This document shows positions 32,691 through 45,180 of a stretch of DNA of 64,000 nt, in pieces. This DNA comes from Cannabis sativa (lineage: Eukaryota > Streptophyta > Magnoliopsida > Rosales > Cannabaceae). Below the pieces are notes generated by a model that saw only the letters and a program-made list of their open reading frames with translations, had not been told where the DNA came from and did no database searches. Location: NCBI RefSeq assembly GCF_029168945.1, contig NC_083607.1, positions 35,511,257-35,575,256 of the forward strand, in the 5' to 3' direction. A program made the position numbers and the translations under genes. The stretch's first letter is position 1. Every line of letters begins with the position of its first letter.

Positions 32691-33882
32691 ATATGTATCT
32701 GAAAATTTCTTATTTATATGGAGAAAGTATAATCTTGTAAGGATGTACAAGAGAATTGAAATTATACGATATGTATGAAACAAGTAGGTAGTGTTTTTAA
32801 GTAATGGGAATCTTTAATATGAAGTTGTTAAGTACAGTTTACTATACACTATACTTCTAGTGTGTGTGATTTTGATTCAGATCACATATGTGGATAGACA
32901 AGTAGTAAAGGTGTTGTGTATAATTCGATTATGCATGACTAAACTGATATGTAATAAACATATTTCATTAACGTGCCTATTGACGCGATTAAGAAGATCG
33001 TAAACATAAAGAGGACTGCGATGAATTAATTTGACTAAATAAAATCGCAATAAATAAAATAGACACCAGGGATTTATAGTAGTTCACCCCCATGTCACGA
33101 TGGTAATGGGGCTACGTCTACTTTTGCTTTTATTAAATAGATCGGACACACCAGAGTTATGTTCTCAAGAGTGTGTGGACATTAACACAACGAAAGATTT
33201 CTAGGTGAAATCTCGATCAAGACTTATGAATACAAGACTCATGGGAGATTCGATATTCACAAATCTGATCAAAGTTTGTACTTGTAAGGTTCTTGGGAAC
33301 AAATAACAAATAAAAATAAGAAAAGAGAATGGTCCTGTTCTTGGTAACAGTGTAGATTAATAGTGTTAGAATCAAGGAGATTCGGTATCGACAAATTATG
33401 GAGGACTTAGGAAAAATGTGAAGAAAGGAATGTGGTGTTCTAGGAAGCCATTCCATGAGTCCAAAAACGATCCCCTTTCTTTTGGCATATTCCTCTCTCT
33501 ATAAAGGCCTTAGGATTTGTTAGTGATCACCTACATGTTGGGGTGTCCCACTAACAAATCTCGTATATCATCCTTAATGATGTATAAAAAATACAAATAA
33601 ATAAATATCTACATTGGAAAAGTAGTTATTTTCGGCTAAAGATGCACCAATTTGAAATGGAGTGACAAGGGATGTCACTCCTCGGCTTAGAATTCATCAC
33701 ATTGGTGAGAAGTGTTGGAAACATGTGTTTTGGGGTGCCGCTGCTTGCACACAATGCCACATGGGTTGTGACATTGTTCTCCAATATCCCACACTCAATT
33801 ACACTACTCAATTCCCTAGTAAAGTGTACTAGTCTGCCTTGTAAGCCAATTTTGGACCTGATAACTTCAGAATTGAGCTATG
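32691..33882. other. Unassigned region, perhaps with an old LTR fragment
   Basis: No gene seen. From about 33055 to 33540 the text (AGACACCAGGGATTTATAGT, CCCCATGTCACGATGGTAATG, then a long run to CTCTATAAAGGCC) resembles the R-U5 part of a Tat LTR in reverse, by analogy with GGTTCAGCCCCGAACAG in element 2. No partner was found, so this is tentative. A perfect 12-bp inverted repeat lies at 33514-33560. Confidence 0.35.
33514..33560. repeat. Perfect 12-bp inverted repeat
   Basis: GATTTGTTAGTG (33514-33525) and CACTAACAAATC (33549-33560) are exact reverse complements with 23 nt between them. Could be a transcript hairpin or the remains of a terminal inverted repeat. Confidence 0.8.
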
Positions 33883-34516
33883 TGTTGACCTCGCTTTTAG
33901 CCAACGACAGTGAGTCTAATTTGATAAGCGACAAGTAGTTTATAACGATTGAAAGATAATAAAGCAATATAAAGACACATGAATTTTATAGAGGTTCAGC
34001 CCCGAACAGTTCGGTAATAGCCTAATCCTCGTTATTTGTATTAACTCAAGAACAAGGAGAAAGGTTCCTTTTCTTATAGCTCTTACAACAGTATCTCTGA
34101 ATATGAATTCTTAGATAATATCTCTCAAGTAAAATCTCTCGACCCTTTGCCCAGTGAACATGCATCACTATTTATAGGGCTATGAGCTTGGAGAGGAAGT
34201 ATTTCCCTTCTCGTTACAATGGATAGAAGCAGAAAGATTGCATAATAAATACAGAATACACTGATCATGGGATTTGGATAGCTTACCATATCTTTGCAAT
34301 CTAATTCCCAAGTTATAGGGATTTTCTTGATGACTCATGATGCGAACGCTGAATTCGCTAAGTGTTGGTCGCTCTGTGCGGATTGCTGATTGCGTTGCCT
34401 CGAGCATGCATATGAGGTATCCTGCTCGGACTATATCTTGCGGGCAGATACTCGGAGTGGATTCCACGTGTCACCATCATGTGTTGCCACACCATAGTGT
34501 GAAAATTGGGATTATA
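33883..34516 (-). repeat. 3' LTR of Tat element 2
   Basis: On the plus strand it runs from TGTTGACC (33883) to 34516, beside a minus-strand polypurine tract CTTGGGGGAAAA (34517-34528). The LTR start reads TATAATCC instead of TG. It contains the element TATA box in reverse (CTATTTATAGGG near 34170-34181) and a GACACGTGGAA block like that of the other Tat LTRs. Confidence 0.75.
34172..34179 (-). promoter_or_regulatory. TATA box of Tat element 2 LTR
   Basis: Minus strand CCCTATAAATAGTGATGC within the LTR, in the position expected for the U3/R border. Confidence 0.6.
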
Positions 34517-34817
34517 TTTTCCCCCAAGTTTGTACGGGACTTCCACGTTGCATGTAGACTTCATCCGAGCTGCTTCTGCATTTGGATGGGTGACACGTGG
34601 CAAGCGCGTCTATTCGCGACTCGATGTGAGGCTGATTGGGCGTCTTTTCGGTTTTTGGCTAATAAATGCTCTGACAATTAATATTTCAAAATTTGATTTT
34701 CTCTCACCACGGTTGACGGCTACACTTGATTACTTTTCATTTCCCATATTCGCTTTTAGGCGAGAACCGAGGCGTCTGAGGTTCTTTTGAAATGATTACC
34801 CCTTTTCGTTATTTGCC

Positions 34818-34825
34818 TATAAATA
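34818..34825 (+). promoter_or_regulatory. Internal TATA box for the antisense gene of Tat element 2
   Basis: TATAAATA in GCCTATAAATACCAGTGAG, ~300 bp inside the 3' LTR on the opposite strand to gag. It is followed by an untranslated exon ending near 34987 and a donor GTAAGT, mirroring Tat element 3. Confidence 0.65.
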
Positions 34826-34842
34826 CCAGTGAGCATTTGTCT

Positions 34843-35505
34843 ACAAACTCATTTTCACCAACCTTCCTTGCTAAGTAAGTTCAAAGCGAAAAGAGAGATT
34901 TAGTTGGCTTCAAGCTTGCTGAAGTGCTTTCATCAAAACTGCTCGTTTGGCTTGACGCAACTTGAACCCAAATGCTTGATTTCTTGAGTAAGTTCTCGAT
35001 TTCTTTTATGTTTTCTATGCACATTTACTTTTGGAATGCACTTTTGATTTCGCTGTAGAAGATATGTAGGAAACCCTAAGTTTAGAAACTCTGCGATTTT
35101 CTTTATCACGATTCATGCGATTTCATCGTTCGTAATGCTTACTTTTTGAACTGCATAATGCCTGTCTTTCATCCTGCTTATTCTAAGCTTCATGAGATCT
35201 TTTGCCCTAACTAGTAAAAATTTCAAACTTCCTGAGTTTTGACTTTTCGTTGAATATTCTCATTCTTTAATTTGTTGAGTACTCCTGGTCGGCATATTTG
35301 CTTGTTTTAACGTTCGATATTTCGACCAAACACTCATCATGTGTGTTGTCTTTTGTAGATGAACCCATATGAGTTTTGAGGAAGCGAACACCAAATTGAC
35401 CAAGATTTGCTTCAACTCTTGCACGAAGACCATCCTCGTCTTTTTTCTAATCCAACTTTCTTGAGTGACAGTCATTCTTCCTTAAGTCTTTCGTCCAACC
35501 ATAGA
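34843..35505 (+). other. 5'UTR and 5'UTR intron of the element 2 antisense gene
   Basis: Donor GTAAGTTCTC at 34988 and acceptor TTTTGTAG ending at 35358 define a ~371-bp T-rich intron. Directly after the acceptor an ATG opens a six-codon frame that stops at once. The long frame has its first good ATG pair at 35506. The exact transcription start is unknown. Confidence 0.55.
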
Positions 35506-37881
35506 ATGATGGCTCGTACCAAAAAGACAATGCGTAGGGTCGACGCATCCGACCCTCAAGTGGCTCGGCACGCCACTTCACCTAGCGTCGAACTAATCCC
35601 AGCCGTCCAGGAGGAGGGGGATCATGAAGGAGATGCCGAGGTCCAAGAGATTGAGGAGCAAGATGATGTTCGTCCTAGAAGTCCCTCCGAGGCGGAGGAA
35701 GAGGAGGAGGTTGCACACCCAAACTATGGGGGATACAATGAGGCTGGGGAGCCAGTCGATGCTGATGGCGACGTCGTGGTTGAGGGCGTGGACTACGCCA
35801 GTGAGGAACTTACTACGACGGTTCCTCATAGAAGGCAAGGTACCTTGGGTGCGAGGTGGGTGAGCCTTCCGTCCAAGGTTACTAAGGCGCGCCTGCGGGT
35901 TCTCGACCAGGATGGCTACCTGGGCGAATTGGACTGTTACATTCCCGCCCACAATAATCGAGTCACAAACCCTGAAAGAGGAATGTGCGCCTAGTCGGGT
36001 GCTCATGCCCAGCAAGGGGCATTGTTGCCTTTGCACTCGTACTTTAAGAATGTGGCAAACTTCTTCTGCCTCTGACCGACCCAATTTACTCCCAAGGGCA
36101 TTAAATATCTGTCAGCCCTCTTCGTTCTTTCTTCCTCCCGGAAGTGGGATATGCTTTCTCCCCACGAAGTTAGCTGGTTTTTTGATTTGAAATCCACCCC
36201 TAAGCAAGGCAGGTCAGGGTACTTCTATTTCTCTCAACCAGACTTCAAGTGGTTGACAAGCACCGGGGATTCGGCCATCAGCAAAATTGGGTGTTTTGTT
36301 GATGAGTACTTCATGGTGGATGGCATGGGCACCAGCCACACTCGGTTCCAGCAGATCCCCACATATCACCGCCCTCCCCTCACTCTTGCTCTTAGAGATA
36401 GAGCTCAAGAGCTTGCTCAGCTGCCGGGGGACGACCAGAATATCATTCAGTTGACCTCCGAGGACAACTTTGTGAAGTACGGGCTCTACTCGAAGAATTT
36501 CATTCCTAAGCCAGTGAAGGGGAGCAAGAGGAAATCTGGTGCTGGTCGGGCTGAGGGAGCTCATAAGGAGAATGAGCTGATTCAACTGAAGCGTGAAGCT
36601 AAGTTGAAGGGAGGTGCAAGGGCCAAACAGTACGCTCATGAGCCCTTGAATCCTGAAGATGAAGCTGAGGAAGAGCACGTGGCTCCGCCCAAAAGGAGGA
36701 AGAAACTTCCGACCCAGTCTAGGCCTGTTGAACATGCAATTTGCATTAGGGAGCCCATTTCACCTGCTCGGCCATCTCCTCCCGTGTTGGGAAAAGGGAA
36801 AGCTGCCCTGGCGGAGGCGAAAGACTTGTCAGGTGATGGTGCACTGTCGAGTCTTGTTCGGACAATTACTTTCTAGGATATTTCGTCTTATTTTTAAACT
36901 CTTTGACTATCATGCTTTATGCTTTTGAAGCCTTTTTCCTCTAACCATGTTGTTTTTATTTTGTGCAGATATGTCTCAGAAGATGCTTGATGCCCTAAAG
37001 AAGAGAGCTGGAGGAAGCTCAAGCTCGTCTCCACCGGCCAAGAAATCTAAAGGCGGTGAGGCGACCCCTTCCAAAGAAAAGGCACCAGCTGGAGAGGTTA
37101 TTGACCTTTCCGAGGAGCTGATTGTTGCGGACCCTTCTACTTCAAAAGTTGCGAAGTCCAAGGATTCTCGAGGAGGAAGCTCGGACAGGCCTGAGCAATC
37201 AAAGGGCGGATCCGAGCTAGCTAAGAGTGGACCTGAGCAGGTGTGGGCTCCTACTCTACCTTTGCCGGTGCTTCCAGAGGCCAAGAAAGGCAGAGAGATG
37301 CTTGCTCATTACATGAACCGGTTGGTTCCTGAGGTAAGTGAGCAGGTGGCCAGTGTTGATAACGAGTCTTCCCTAGAGTTGCTGATGGGGGGAGTCTTGA
37401 AGGAATTTACCAGGGTAAGCCTTTGTTGATAGTTTCCTTTGATTCTTCTTTATTTGGTTCAGACCTTAAAGTTTTTCCTCTGTGTAGGATGGTCTGAAGT
37501 TGGCTTACACATACTCCCGAGCTAAGTCTACTGCTTCCCGGAAAGTGGCTTTGTCCAACACCATGAGGGCGGAGGTGGACTTGGGCAAAAAGGATGCAGA
37601 TGACGCCAAGGTGGAACTTGGAGCTATTCGGATGGAGCTGGGTGAAGTCAATAAGAAGCTTTTTACTGCTCAAAAGAAAATAACCGAGTTGACTAAGGAT
37701 CTCGAGGCTTCTAACCAACTTGAAGAGACCATTGAGACCTTATCTGCAGAAGTGCATAGCCTTCAAGATGAAAGGACGTCCCTTCGATTTTTCCTCCTCA
37801 GCTGGAAGAGGAGAATAAGTCTAAGGAGGAGGAGCTTATGGCTGAGGTGGCGAGGCTGGAAGAGAAAGTTTATGCCTTAGA
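35506..37881 (+). pseudogene. Tat element 2 antisense gene (spliced, two stops, cut by copia E)
   Basis: Exon A 35506-36832 starts MMARTKKTMRRVDASD, has an acidic segment, then the PF04195-like domain LPLHSYFKNVANFF...SALFVLSSSRKW. In-frame TAG (35992-35994) and TGA (36073-36075) break it. Donor CAG/GTGATG and acceptor GTGCAG/AT form a phase-1 intron (36833-36968) to exon B 36969-37414 (MSQKMLDALKKRAGG..., Ser/Lys-rich). A phase-0 intron (37415-37487) leads to exon C 37488-37881, a coiled coil (KKDADDAKVELGAI...), where another small frame change occurs near 37790. The copia E LTR truncates it at 37882. Domain order and splicing match the element 3 antisense gene, although the sequences are far apart. 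Confidence 0.8.
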
Positions 37882-39680
37882 TGTTGGAATTTATTTTACA
37901 AGGATCTTAGATCTACTCACAAGTATGTTGTGTAACACCCTAAATATGAACTTTCTAAAACGATAATTAAACACATATAAAGTTAAGAAAACCTTACATT
38001 GGTATCAGCGGAATAATATGTCTCCTTCCACTCAGATCTCTAACCCTTGTATCCTTTCTGTCGCAGAGTATTATCAAGATCTGAGCCCGAATGTCCTTCT
38101 CTTTGAATGTGATCCTTCACAGTCTTCCAATCTATGATTGAGGTACCATTTGCTGTGTGTGGGCACTACTCTATCACTAGAGGGTTTGAAATTGTGAAGA
38201 AGAAAAGAGAGAGAGGTAGGGTCGGCTATAGAAAGAGAAAGTGGAAGGCTCAGTTTTTTTGAAAAAGGCAATCTTTGATTTTTTGACAAAAGCTTATTTT
38301 TGACTGAGCCATCACTTTCTATTTATAGGCAACTACTAGGTTTAGGTTAGTAATTATTTGGCATTAAAATAATGAAAATATTAATTGGAAAAAGCCTATC
38401 AAGTGGCCGGCCACAGGTGTTATTGGACCTCACTTGGATTTTACAGTTTTCACAATTTTTATTTTTCTTTTCTAAAAAACGCCAATTTTCTAATTCTAAC
38501 CATTAAAATGCCAAAACTAATTATTTAATAACTAAAATAGATTATTAAATAATATTGTCATTTAATATAATTATTAATTAGACATATAGAGTCTCTTAAT
38601 TAATAAATAAACCTAGAATCTCTTTTCTTTACAATTTCACCCCTGCTTAGTGAAAATTTACAAATTAGACATAGTCTAACTTTAGAATTATAATTGATTA
38701 ATTATAAATCAATTATTGAGTCTTACAAGCAGAATGGTCTCAACTAGAATGGGGACCATGGATATATATGCTGAGCTTGGAACTTGGAATTGCACTCTCA
38801 GACTTATATAGAGCATTCTATATGTTTCATGATATAGATATGCTATCTCATTTAAACATTGTTATAATCTTAATGTGATCAAAGATCCTCTATATAGATG
38901 ATTTACATCAAGATGGGATAAATTTACCGTTTTCACCCCTCAATGTATTTGGCCCCTTAAAACACTTAGCTACTTGTAAATGATGTTTTAGTGATCTAAG
39001 AAATAGTCACTGAAACAAGAGCTCATCCATTTACTTCTATTTAGCTAAGCTGGAAGGGAATCATCACTTGACTTCTATACACCAGTAGAAGCTATAGATT
39101 CCTTATTTATGTTCAGTGCTCCCACTCAATCATACTATCATGTTCTCAAAATATACGTATCACCCTGACACAAAAGTAGACTTAACTAATAAATCAAAGA
39201 ACATGAATAGCACTCCTGAGTTGAGCCTAAGCATATCAGGATCTAGATTCTTTTAATCTAAGATCAACTACTGATATTGACTTGGAAAGATACAACGGTA
39301 AGTTTATAATATCTTAACTAAGTTCAATATCAGTCCAGTCCATTGTATACTCCATACATTCGAAACTAGTATACTTTACCAATGTCCTAGAAAGAACATA
39401 ACACTTACTCCAAGTGTAAGTACACATCATCGCTGATTATCACATCAGTGTAAATCCAAAACACTAATGAAACAGGGACTTAGTCTTTTGAATCATATAA
39501 TCACAATCACATTCCACTGTGTTGACAATACTGTAATTGTGAATAAATATATGTTCTGGACTTAACAGATTTTGTGCATATATTAAACATATTAAACCAT
39601 AAGCATGAAAAATTCATGCAAACATAAATCACTTCAAATTTCCTAGATTGATAACTAATCATATTGTAATGGGTTTTATT
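37882..39680 (-). repeat. Copia E LTR (minus strand), main part
   Basis: Plus-strand text starts TGTTGGAATTTATTTTAC, the reverse of a copia LTR 3' end, and runs to TGGGTTTTATT, where copia F is inserted. The LTR continues at 49787 with TAGGGCACAATACCCAACA. It belongs to a minus-strand copia. Confidence 0.85.
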
Positions 39681-41581
39681 TGTTGGGTTTCATGCCCTAA
39701 ATAAAACTCCATTTCAATGTAATCCAATTTATTCAACATCAATACAGAAGTAGAAGTATTTTTCATTCATTTGTGTATGTTTTGGTTCATATTATCAATT
39801 GCTTGTCTATTTGATTCATAAATTCATCTGAAACCCTTTTCACATACTTGATCCTGTTTATTGTGTTGTCAACACATTGGAAAGTAAACATGACTATGTG
39901 AATAAAGATTCCTAGATTTATTAGACACAGGGTTTTACTGATATGATAATCTACAACAGAGTTTACTTGCATTTGGTATATTGCTATGTTCTTTCCAGAG
40001 CATTGGTTAAAGTAAAGCTCAGGTTGGGTGCATGGAGTATGCATCGGAAGGGACCGATATTGAACTTTGACATAGATTTATTAAACTTACCGTAATATCT
40101 ACTCAAGTCAATATCGCCTAGTTGATCCTAGATCAAATGATCTTAATCCTGATATGATTAGGCTCAATCTCAAGAGTGTTATTCGTGTTCTTTGATTTGT
40201 TAGTTAAGCCTACTTTTGGACCAGGGTGATACGTACACTTTGGGAACACGGTAGTGCAATTGAGTGGGAGTGCTAACATAAATATGGAATCTATAGCTTC
40301 TATCTGGCAAATAGAAAGTAAAGGATGATTTCCTTCGAGCTTGACCAAACGAAAATAAATGGTGGAGTACTCATTTCACATAGCTGAAATATCATTTATA
40401 CGGGGTTAAGTATTTTAAGGATAAAATACATTGTTGGGTGTTACGGTAATCTAATCCCTTTACAGTGTAGATCATTCATATAGAGCATCATTGATCAAAT
40501 TGGGATTATAACAATGGATAACTAATGACGTGTCTATATGGTGGAACATATAGAGCGTTCTATATACTGAGAGTGGAATTCTAAGTTCTATGCGTGGATT
40601 CAACGAAGAATTAATAAGTCAGTGAATTTAGGTTATAAATTCTTGATCTGCTTATTGGAAGATCGGTTATATAGACCCATGATCCCCCCACTAGTTGAGA
40701 CAGTATTACTTGTAAGACTCATTTAATTGGTTTTGATTAATCAATTATAATTTTCAAATCAGACTATGTCTATTTGTGAATTTTTTCACTAAGTAAGGGC
40801 GAAATTGTAAAAAAAGAGTTTTTAGGGAATATTTGTTAATTAAGATACTTTGTATGGTTCAATTAATAAATATGATAAATGCCAATATTATTTAATAATT
40901 ATTTATAGTTATTAAATAGTTAGAATTGACATTTAAATGGTTGATTTCGAAAATTGGCGTTTTTGAGAAAATGAGATGCAGAAATGATAAAACTGCAAAA
41001 TTGCAAAAAGTGAGGCCTAAATCCATATAGCCATGGCCGGCCACTTTTATAGGCTTTATCATCTGATATTTTCATTATTTTAATGCCAAATAATTCAAAC
41101 CTAACCCTATGTGAAATGTTATAAATAGATAGTGAAGGCTTCAGGAAATTAACACTTTCACATCTTGTTTCCTTCAGACAAAAACCTGAGCCTTCTCTCT
41201 CTAACCTAGCCGCCACCTATACTCTTCTTCCTTGAATAATTTCGAACCTCTTAGTGATAGAGTAGTGCCCACACACAGCAAGTGATACCTCAATCATAGT
41301 GAGGAAGATCGTGAAGATAGATATTCAACAAGAAGGAGTTTCAGCACTAAAGAAAGGAGAGAAAGAGATCCAAGTTCAGATCTTGATAATACTATGCGAC
41401 AGAAAGGATACAAGGGTTAGAGATCTGAACGGAAGGAGAAATATTATTCCGCTGCACCCAATGTAAGGTTTCTCATACTTTATATGTGTTTATTTTATAA
41501 TCGTTTTAGAAGTTCATATTTAGGGTGTTAATCAACATACTTGTGAGTAGATCTAAGATCCTGGTAAAATAATTTCCAACA
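39681..41581 (+). repeat. 5' LTR of copia F (1901 bp)
   Basis: TGTTGGGTTTCATGCCC to AATTTCCAACA. TATA box at 41120-41127 (TATAAATAGATAGTG context). Short open frames inside recur in every LTR copy and show no protein motif. Confidence 0.93.
41120..41127 (+). promoter_or_regulatory. TATA box, copia F 5' LTR
   Basis: TATAAATA followed by GATAGTGAAGGCTTCAGG; copy in the 3' LTR at 49317-49324. Confidence 0.75.
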
Positions 41582-41599
41582 ACTGGCCTCAGAGTCATG
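41582..41599 (+). other. Copia F primer-binding site
   Basis: ACTGGCCTCAGAGTCATG right after the LTR, a variant of the initiator Met-tRNA complement TGGTATCAGAGC common in plant copia elements. Confidence 0.7.
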
Positions 41600-41957
41600 A
41601 TAATTGATTTGCTTGCAAGAAATTTGTACTTAAAACGATTTGTTTGTGTTTTGGATGGTATCATGTTGTTTTGTGTATTGTATGATGATTGATTGATGTT
41701 TGTGAATTTTTGTGAAAAATAATTGAATATCTCTTTCTGGAATTATTTTTATTGGATAGTATGGAAAAAATTAAGCAATTTCTTTTTTTTTACAGAACTG
41801 AATTTCGATTTAATTTGAATTAATTATGATTTTTTGAAGTTTCGAAAAATATGAGGGAGGTGTCACTCACCTACGCGCGCGCATGAGGGGTTTCCCTCAG
41901 ACAACACGCGCGCGGACAACCTTTTGTGTCTGAAACCGAGCCTTCCGCGCGCGGAAC

Positions 41958-42042
41958 AGGCTGCATGCAACCTCATGCGCCGGCATTCCTCGGTCAACTC
42001 CTCCCTTGCGCGCGCGCGGACAGTATGCAATGCATACTGTCC
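41958..42042 (+). other. Two inverted repeats downstream of the copia F PBS
   Basis: Hairpin 1 AGGCTGC-AT-GCAACCT (41958-41973, one mismatch). Hairpin 2 GGACAGTATGC-AAT-GCATACTGTCC (42018-42042, perfect 11-bp arms). Same order and similar distance from the LTR as in copia D. Confidence 0.75.
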
Positions 42043-44514
42043 GTACAGCTCGCAATTTTTTCGTTTTTCTTTGATTTTTCATGCTATTTCATGGAATTAA
42101 CTTCCGATTTTTTGTGTAGTTTTGTATTTTGATTTTTACTTTTCAATTTTCAAATCTAATATCAGAAATAAATTAATTTGAATTTTTCAAATTTAATTTT
42201 AGATATTAGTGCAATTTGAATTTGAAAACAAGTAAAAATCTATCTTTTTGCTTGATTTTATATCTTATTTTTAAATTTGATTATTTTATCTTATTTTTTA
42301 AATTTAAAGGTCAGATATTAAATATTTTTTTAAAATTAATTTTTTTTTTTAAATTATTTGACCTTATTTAAATTTAAAATAAGATTACTATAATCATGTA
42401 ATTTTAAATAGAGGTAAGATATTTTGCTAACTTTTAAATTTTGTTATTTTCTTTTATTTAAATTAAATTATAAAATCTGAAAAATATTTATTTTTCTTAT
42501 TTTATATTTAATTTATAAAATAACTTTAAAAATTTAAAAGGTGGTTAGCAATTATTTTTGAAATGATATTTAGGTTAGTTGAAACCTATTTTTTCAAAAA
42601 TTGTAGGTTTAATTTTAAATTTTTTTTATTATTTTATTTAAATACCGAAAATATTTTTTTTAATTTTTTTTAAATATTTTTTTTTGAAAATAATTATTTA
42701 AAATTAAATAAATCCTACATCCAATTATCCAATTCATCTTGTTTCAGGAGTATGTGTTTTAGCTTGTATGTAAGTTTTATAAAACCTATTATTGCTTGAT
42801 CTAAATTGCCATGGTTAACTTGTTGACAGATCCAATGATCTGATTTTAACCCATGGTTCAATTGTCAATAGGTCAAGTACATAATTTGTAACAGGTAAAT
42901 TTTACAATCTTCTTTCATCTGTGTATGACCTAGCAACATGATAGGATCCATCCAAGTGTGTGCCTGTGTGAGCCTATATGTTTAATTTTGTTATAGATGC
43001 ATATAGGTTGTTGTTGCTAAATAAAATATCATAGTTTTTGATAGATTTTATTTAGGCCCATTTAGTTTTTGGGCCTATTCAATTAATAACTGTTGTTCAT
43101 TTTAAGGTTAAATTCCTCTCTTTTGAGCCTTGTGTGAGAGTTGGGGGCCATAGAAGTGGGTACGACATACTGAACCCAGCTCCCCTTCACATGAACTACC
43201 CCAATTGTGAATGTCCAATTGCCTGATTTGAATAACTGTACTAGGTTAATTAAAGTAGTTTAACCTAATAAAATTGATTAGCAACATAATTAATTTCATT
43301 TATTTTGGAATTAATTTAAGAAAAACATAGTTTAATGAATTATATTCTAAGCTAAACTATATGTATTTTCTTGTATTTAATTAAATATAGAATTATAACC
43401 AACTAGATTCATTCTGAAGCTTAATTTAAATTTTTCATTAAATATTCCTATTTAAGTTGAAAATTAGTTATCTCTAACTAATCAACTTAAATCTGAATAT
43501 CTTTTGAATTTCAAATTTCAAAATTTTGGTTATTAAGATTCTTTAGATATTTTTTTTAAGTTGATATTTTTATAAATATTAACTTAAAATGGAATACTTT
43601 TAAATTAAGTAGTTACAACTGAATTTTATATTTAATTAAATCTAATTTGAAAGATATTTAAGTTGATTTTTTAGATTCTTCTAAACAACTTAAATAAGAT
43701 ATTTTCAAATTTGTTCCATTATTTTCGAATTTTTTTCGAATTTAATTAATAATTGAAATTTAATTAAAGTTGATTTTTTTATTTAAACCAACTTTAATTT
43801 GTAATTTTTCATTATTAAAATATGGAACAGATGATTAAATAAAATACATATTTTTTAAATAATGAGCTTTAATCAAAAAGATATTCGATCTCCATTGTTG
43901 GTCTTACAATAGTTAAATTTTTTCAATATAACCTCGAGATGCTAGACTTCGTCCCCCTTATGGATGGTTATTCGTTGAAAACTTTTAACACCGTAAGATT
44001 TCATTTGGTAAGTGTTTTTGAGTTTTCGTCTCTATTAGACTCTCCCATACATTGACTACTTAGAGATAAACTCATAAAACATGAAACAATGGTGGAAGCT
44101 CATAAAATGAGAATAACCTTGACTCTCGCCTACTGGGACAACGTTGGATTCTCATTTTGATCGAATAAAAGGTTGCTAAAATGGTTTTATTTTAGATGAG
44201 CTGACTACTCTATTCAAATAATGTTATCTTTGACTCTCGCCTACCGGGACACTGTATTTCATTATGTTGGAAACCTTGGAAAATAAACTATGTTAGATTT
44301 AGTATTTTTATAACATAAGTGATTTTTCGTTATTTTCTGAACTTGTGTATGAATTTGAACCAAAACCTTACTTCTGTTTTATTGATGTGTTGTAGTGCCC
44401 ATAACCCTCATCCCAATTCACTCCTAGTTAATATCTTAGCACATGAACTTGAAGATATAAACTCCTGGTCAGAGTAATGCTTCAAATGTGCTCATGATGA
44501 ACATGAAATTCTAG

Positions 44515-45180
44515 AAAGCAGGTAAGCTGGGAATTGTTCACTCTGAAGAGCAAATAGTTCATAACTCCATAAATCCTACTATTTCAAGCTTAGTTGAGAA
44601 GATAAGAGAAAGTGATTCCACTTCCTCAAGTTATACTTCACAACAAAAAGAACCAGCAAGAACAACAATTCACAAACGAATAAGCAGTGATGCTTTAGTC
44701 TTCGAATCATGTGTTTTAGAGAATGATAAATCCATTTGGATTCTTGATTCAGGGTCTACAAACCATGTAAGTTGTTCATTGCAATTGCTTGAGAAATGGA
44801 ATTATTTGAAATCCAGAGAGTTGAAACTTAAGGTTGGTAATGGCGAAATGGTTTCGGTTAGAGCTAGAGGAAAAACCAAACTCAAGTTTCAAAACAGAAT
44901 TTTGGAATTATTAGACAATGTCTTATACATTCCAAATTTCAGTAGAAACTTGGTTTCTGTTTCATGCTTACAATTGCAACAATACAAATTAGATTTTTCG
45001 AGTTCTGGTTCTACCATTTCTCAAAATGACATTCATATTTGTGTTGCATCCATGGAACAGGGGCTTGATGTTCTTAGACCAGAAACACTATTTGCCCTAC
45101 ATAACGAACTTTTTAAAGTAGCTAAACCTAGAATCCACAAAAAACAAAATATCGATAATGATAATGAAACATATCTATGA
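44515..45180 (+). pseudogene. pol: Copia F protease and GAG-pre-integrase, ends in TGA
   Basis: Open from 44515. The aspartic protease active site is SIWILDSGSTNHVSC (44731-44775, catalytic Asp in D-S-G), followed by KVGNGEMVSV and NVLYIPNFSRNLVSVS. The frame stops at TGA 45178-45180, exactly where family members have the Trp of W-H-x-R-L-G-H; the next codons read HLRLGH. The change TGG to TGA is a G-to-A transition. The region before the protease (KIRESDSTSSSYTS) contains no zinc knuckle or gag fold. Confidence 0.88.

Larger units (their letters stand above)
41582..44380 (+). other. Copia F AT-rich leader in place of gag
   Basis: Non-coding. A CG-rich patch with alternating CGCGCG runs (41873-42020) carries two inverted repeats (41958-42042). 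Very AT-rich DNA follows, then the conserved block GTGTGAGAGTTGGGGGCC (43132 on) and two copies of the GACTCTCGCCTAC motif (44119, 44231). All landmarks recur in D and C. Confidence 0.8.

Noticed and set aside
41873..42020. CpG island of a host promoter
   Set aside because: The CG-rich patch is part of the copia leader and recurs in copia D; it belongs to the element.
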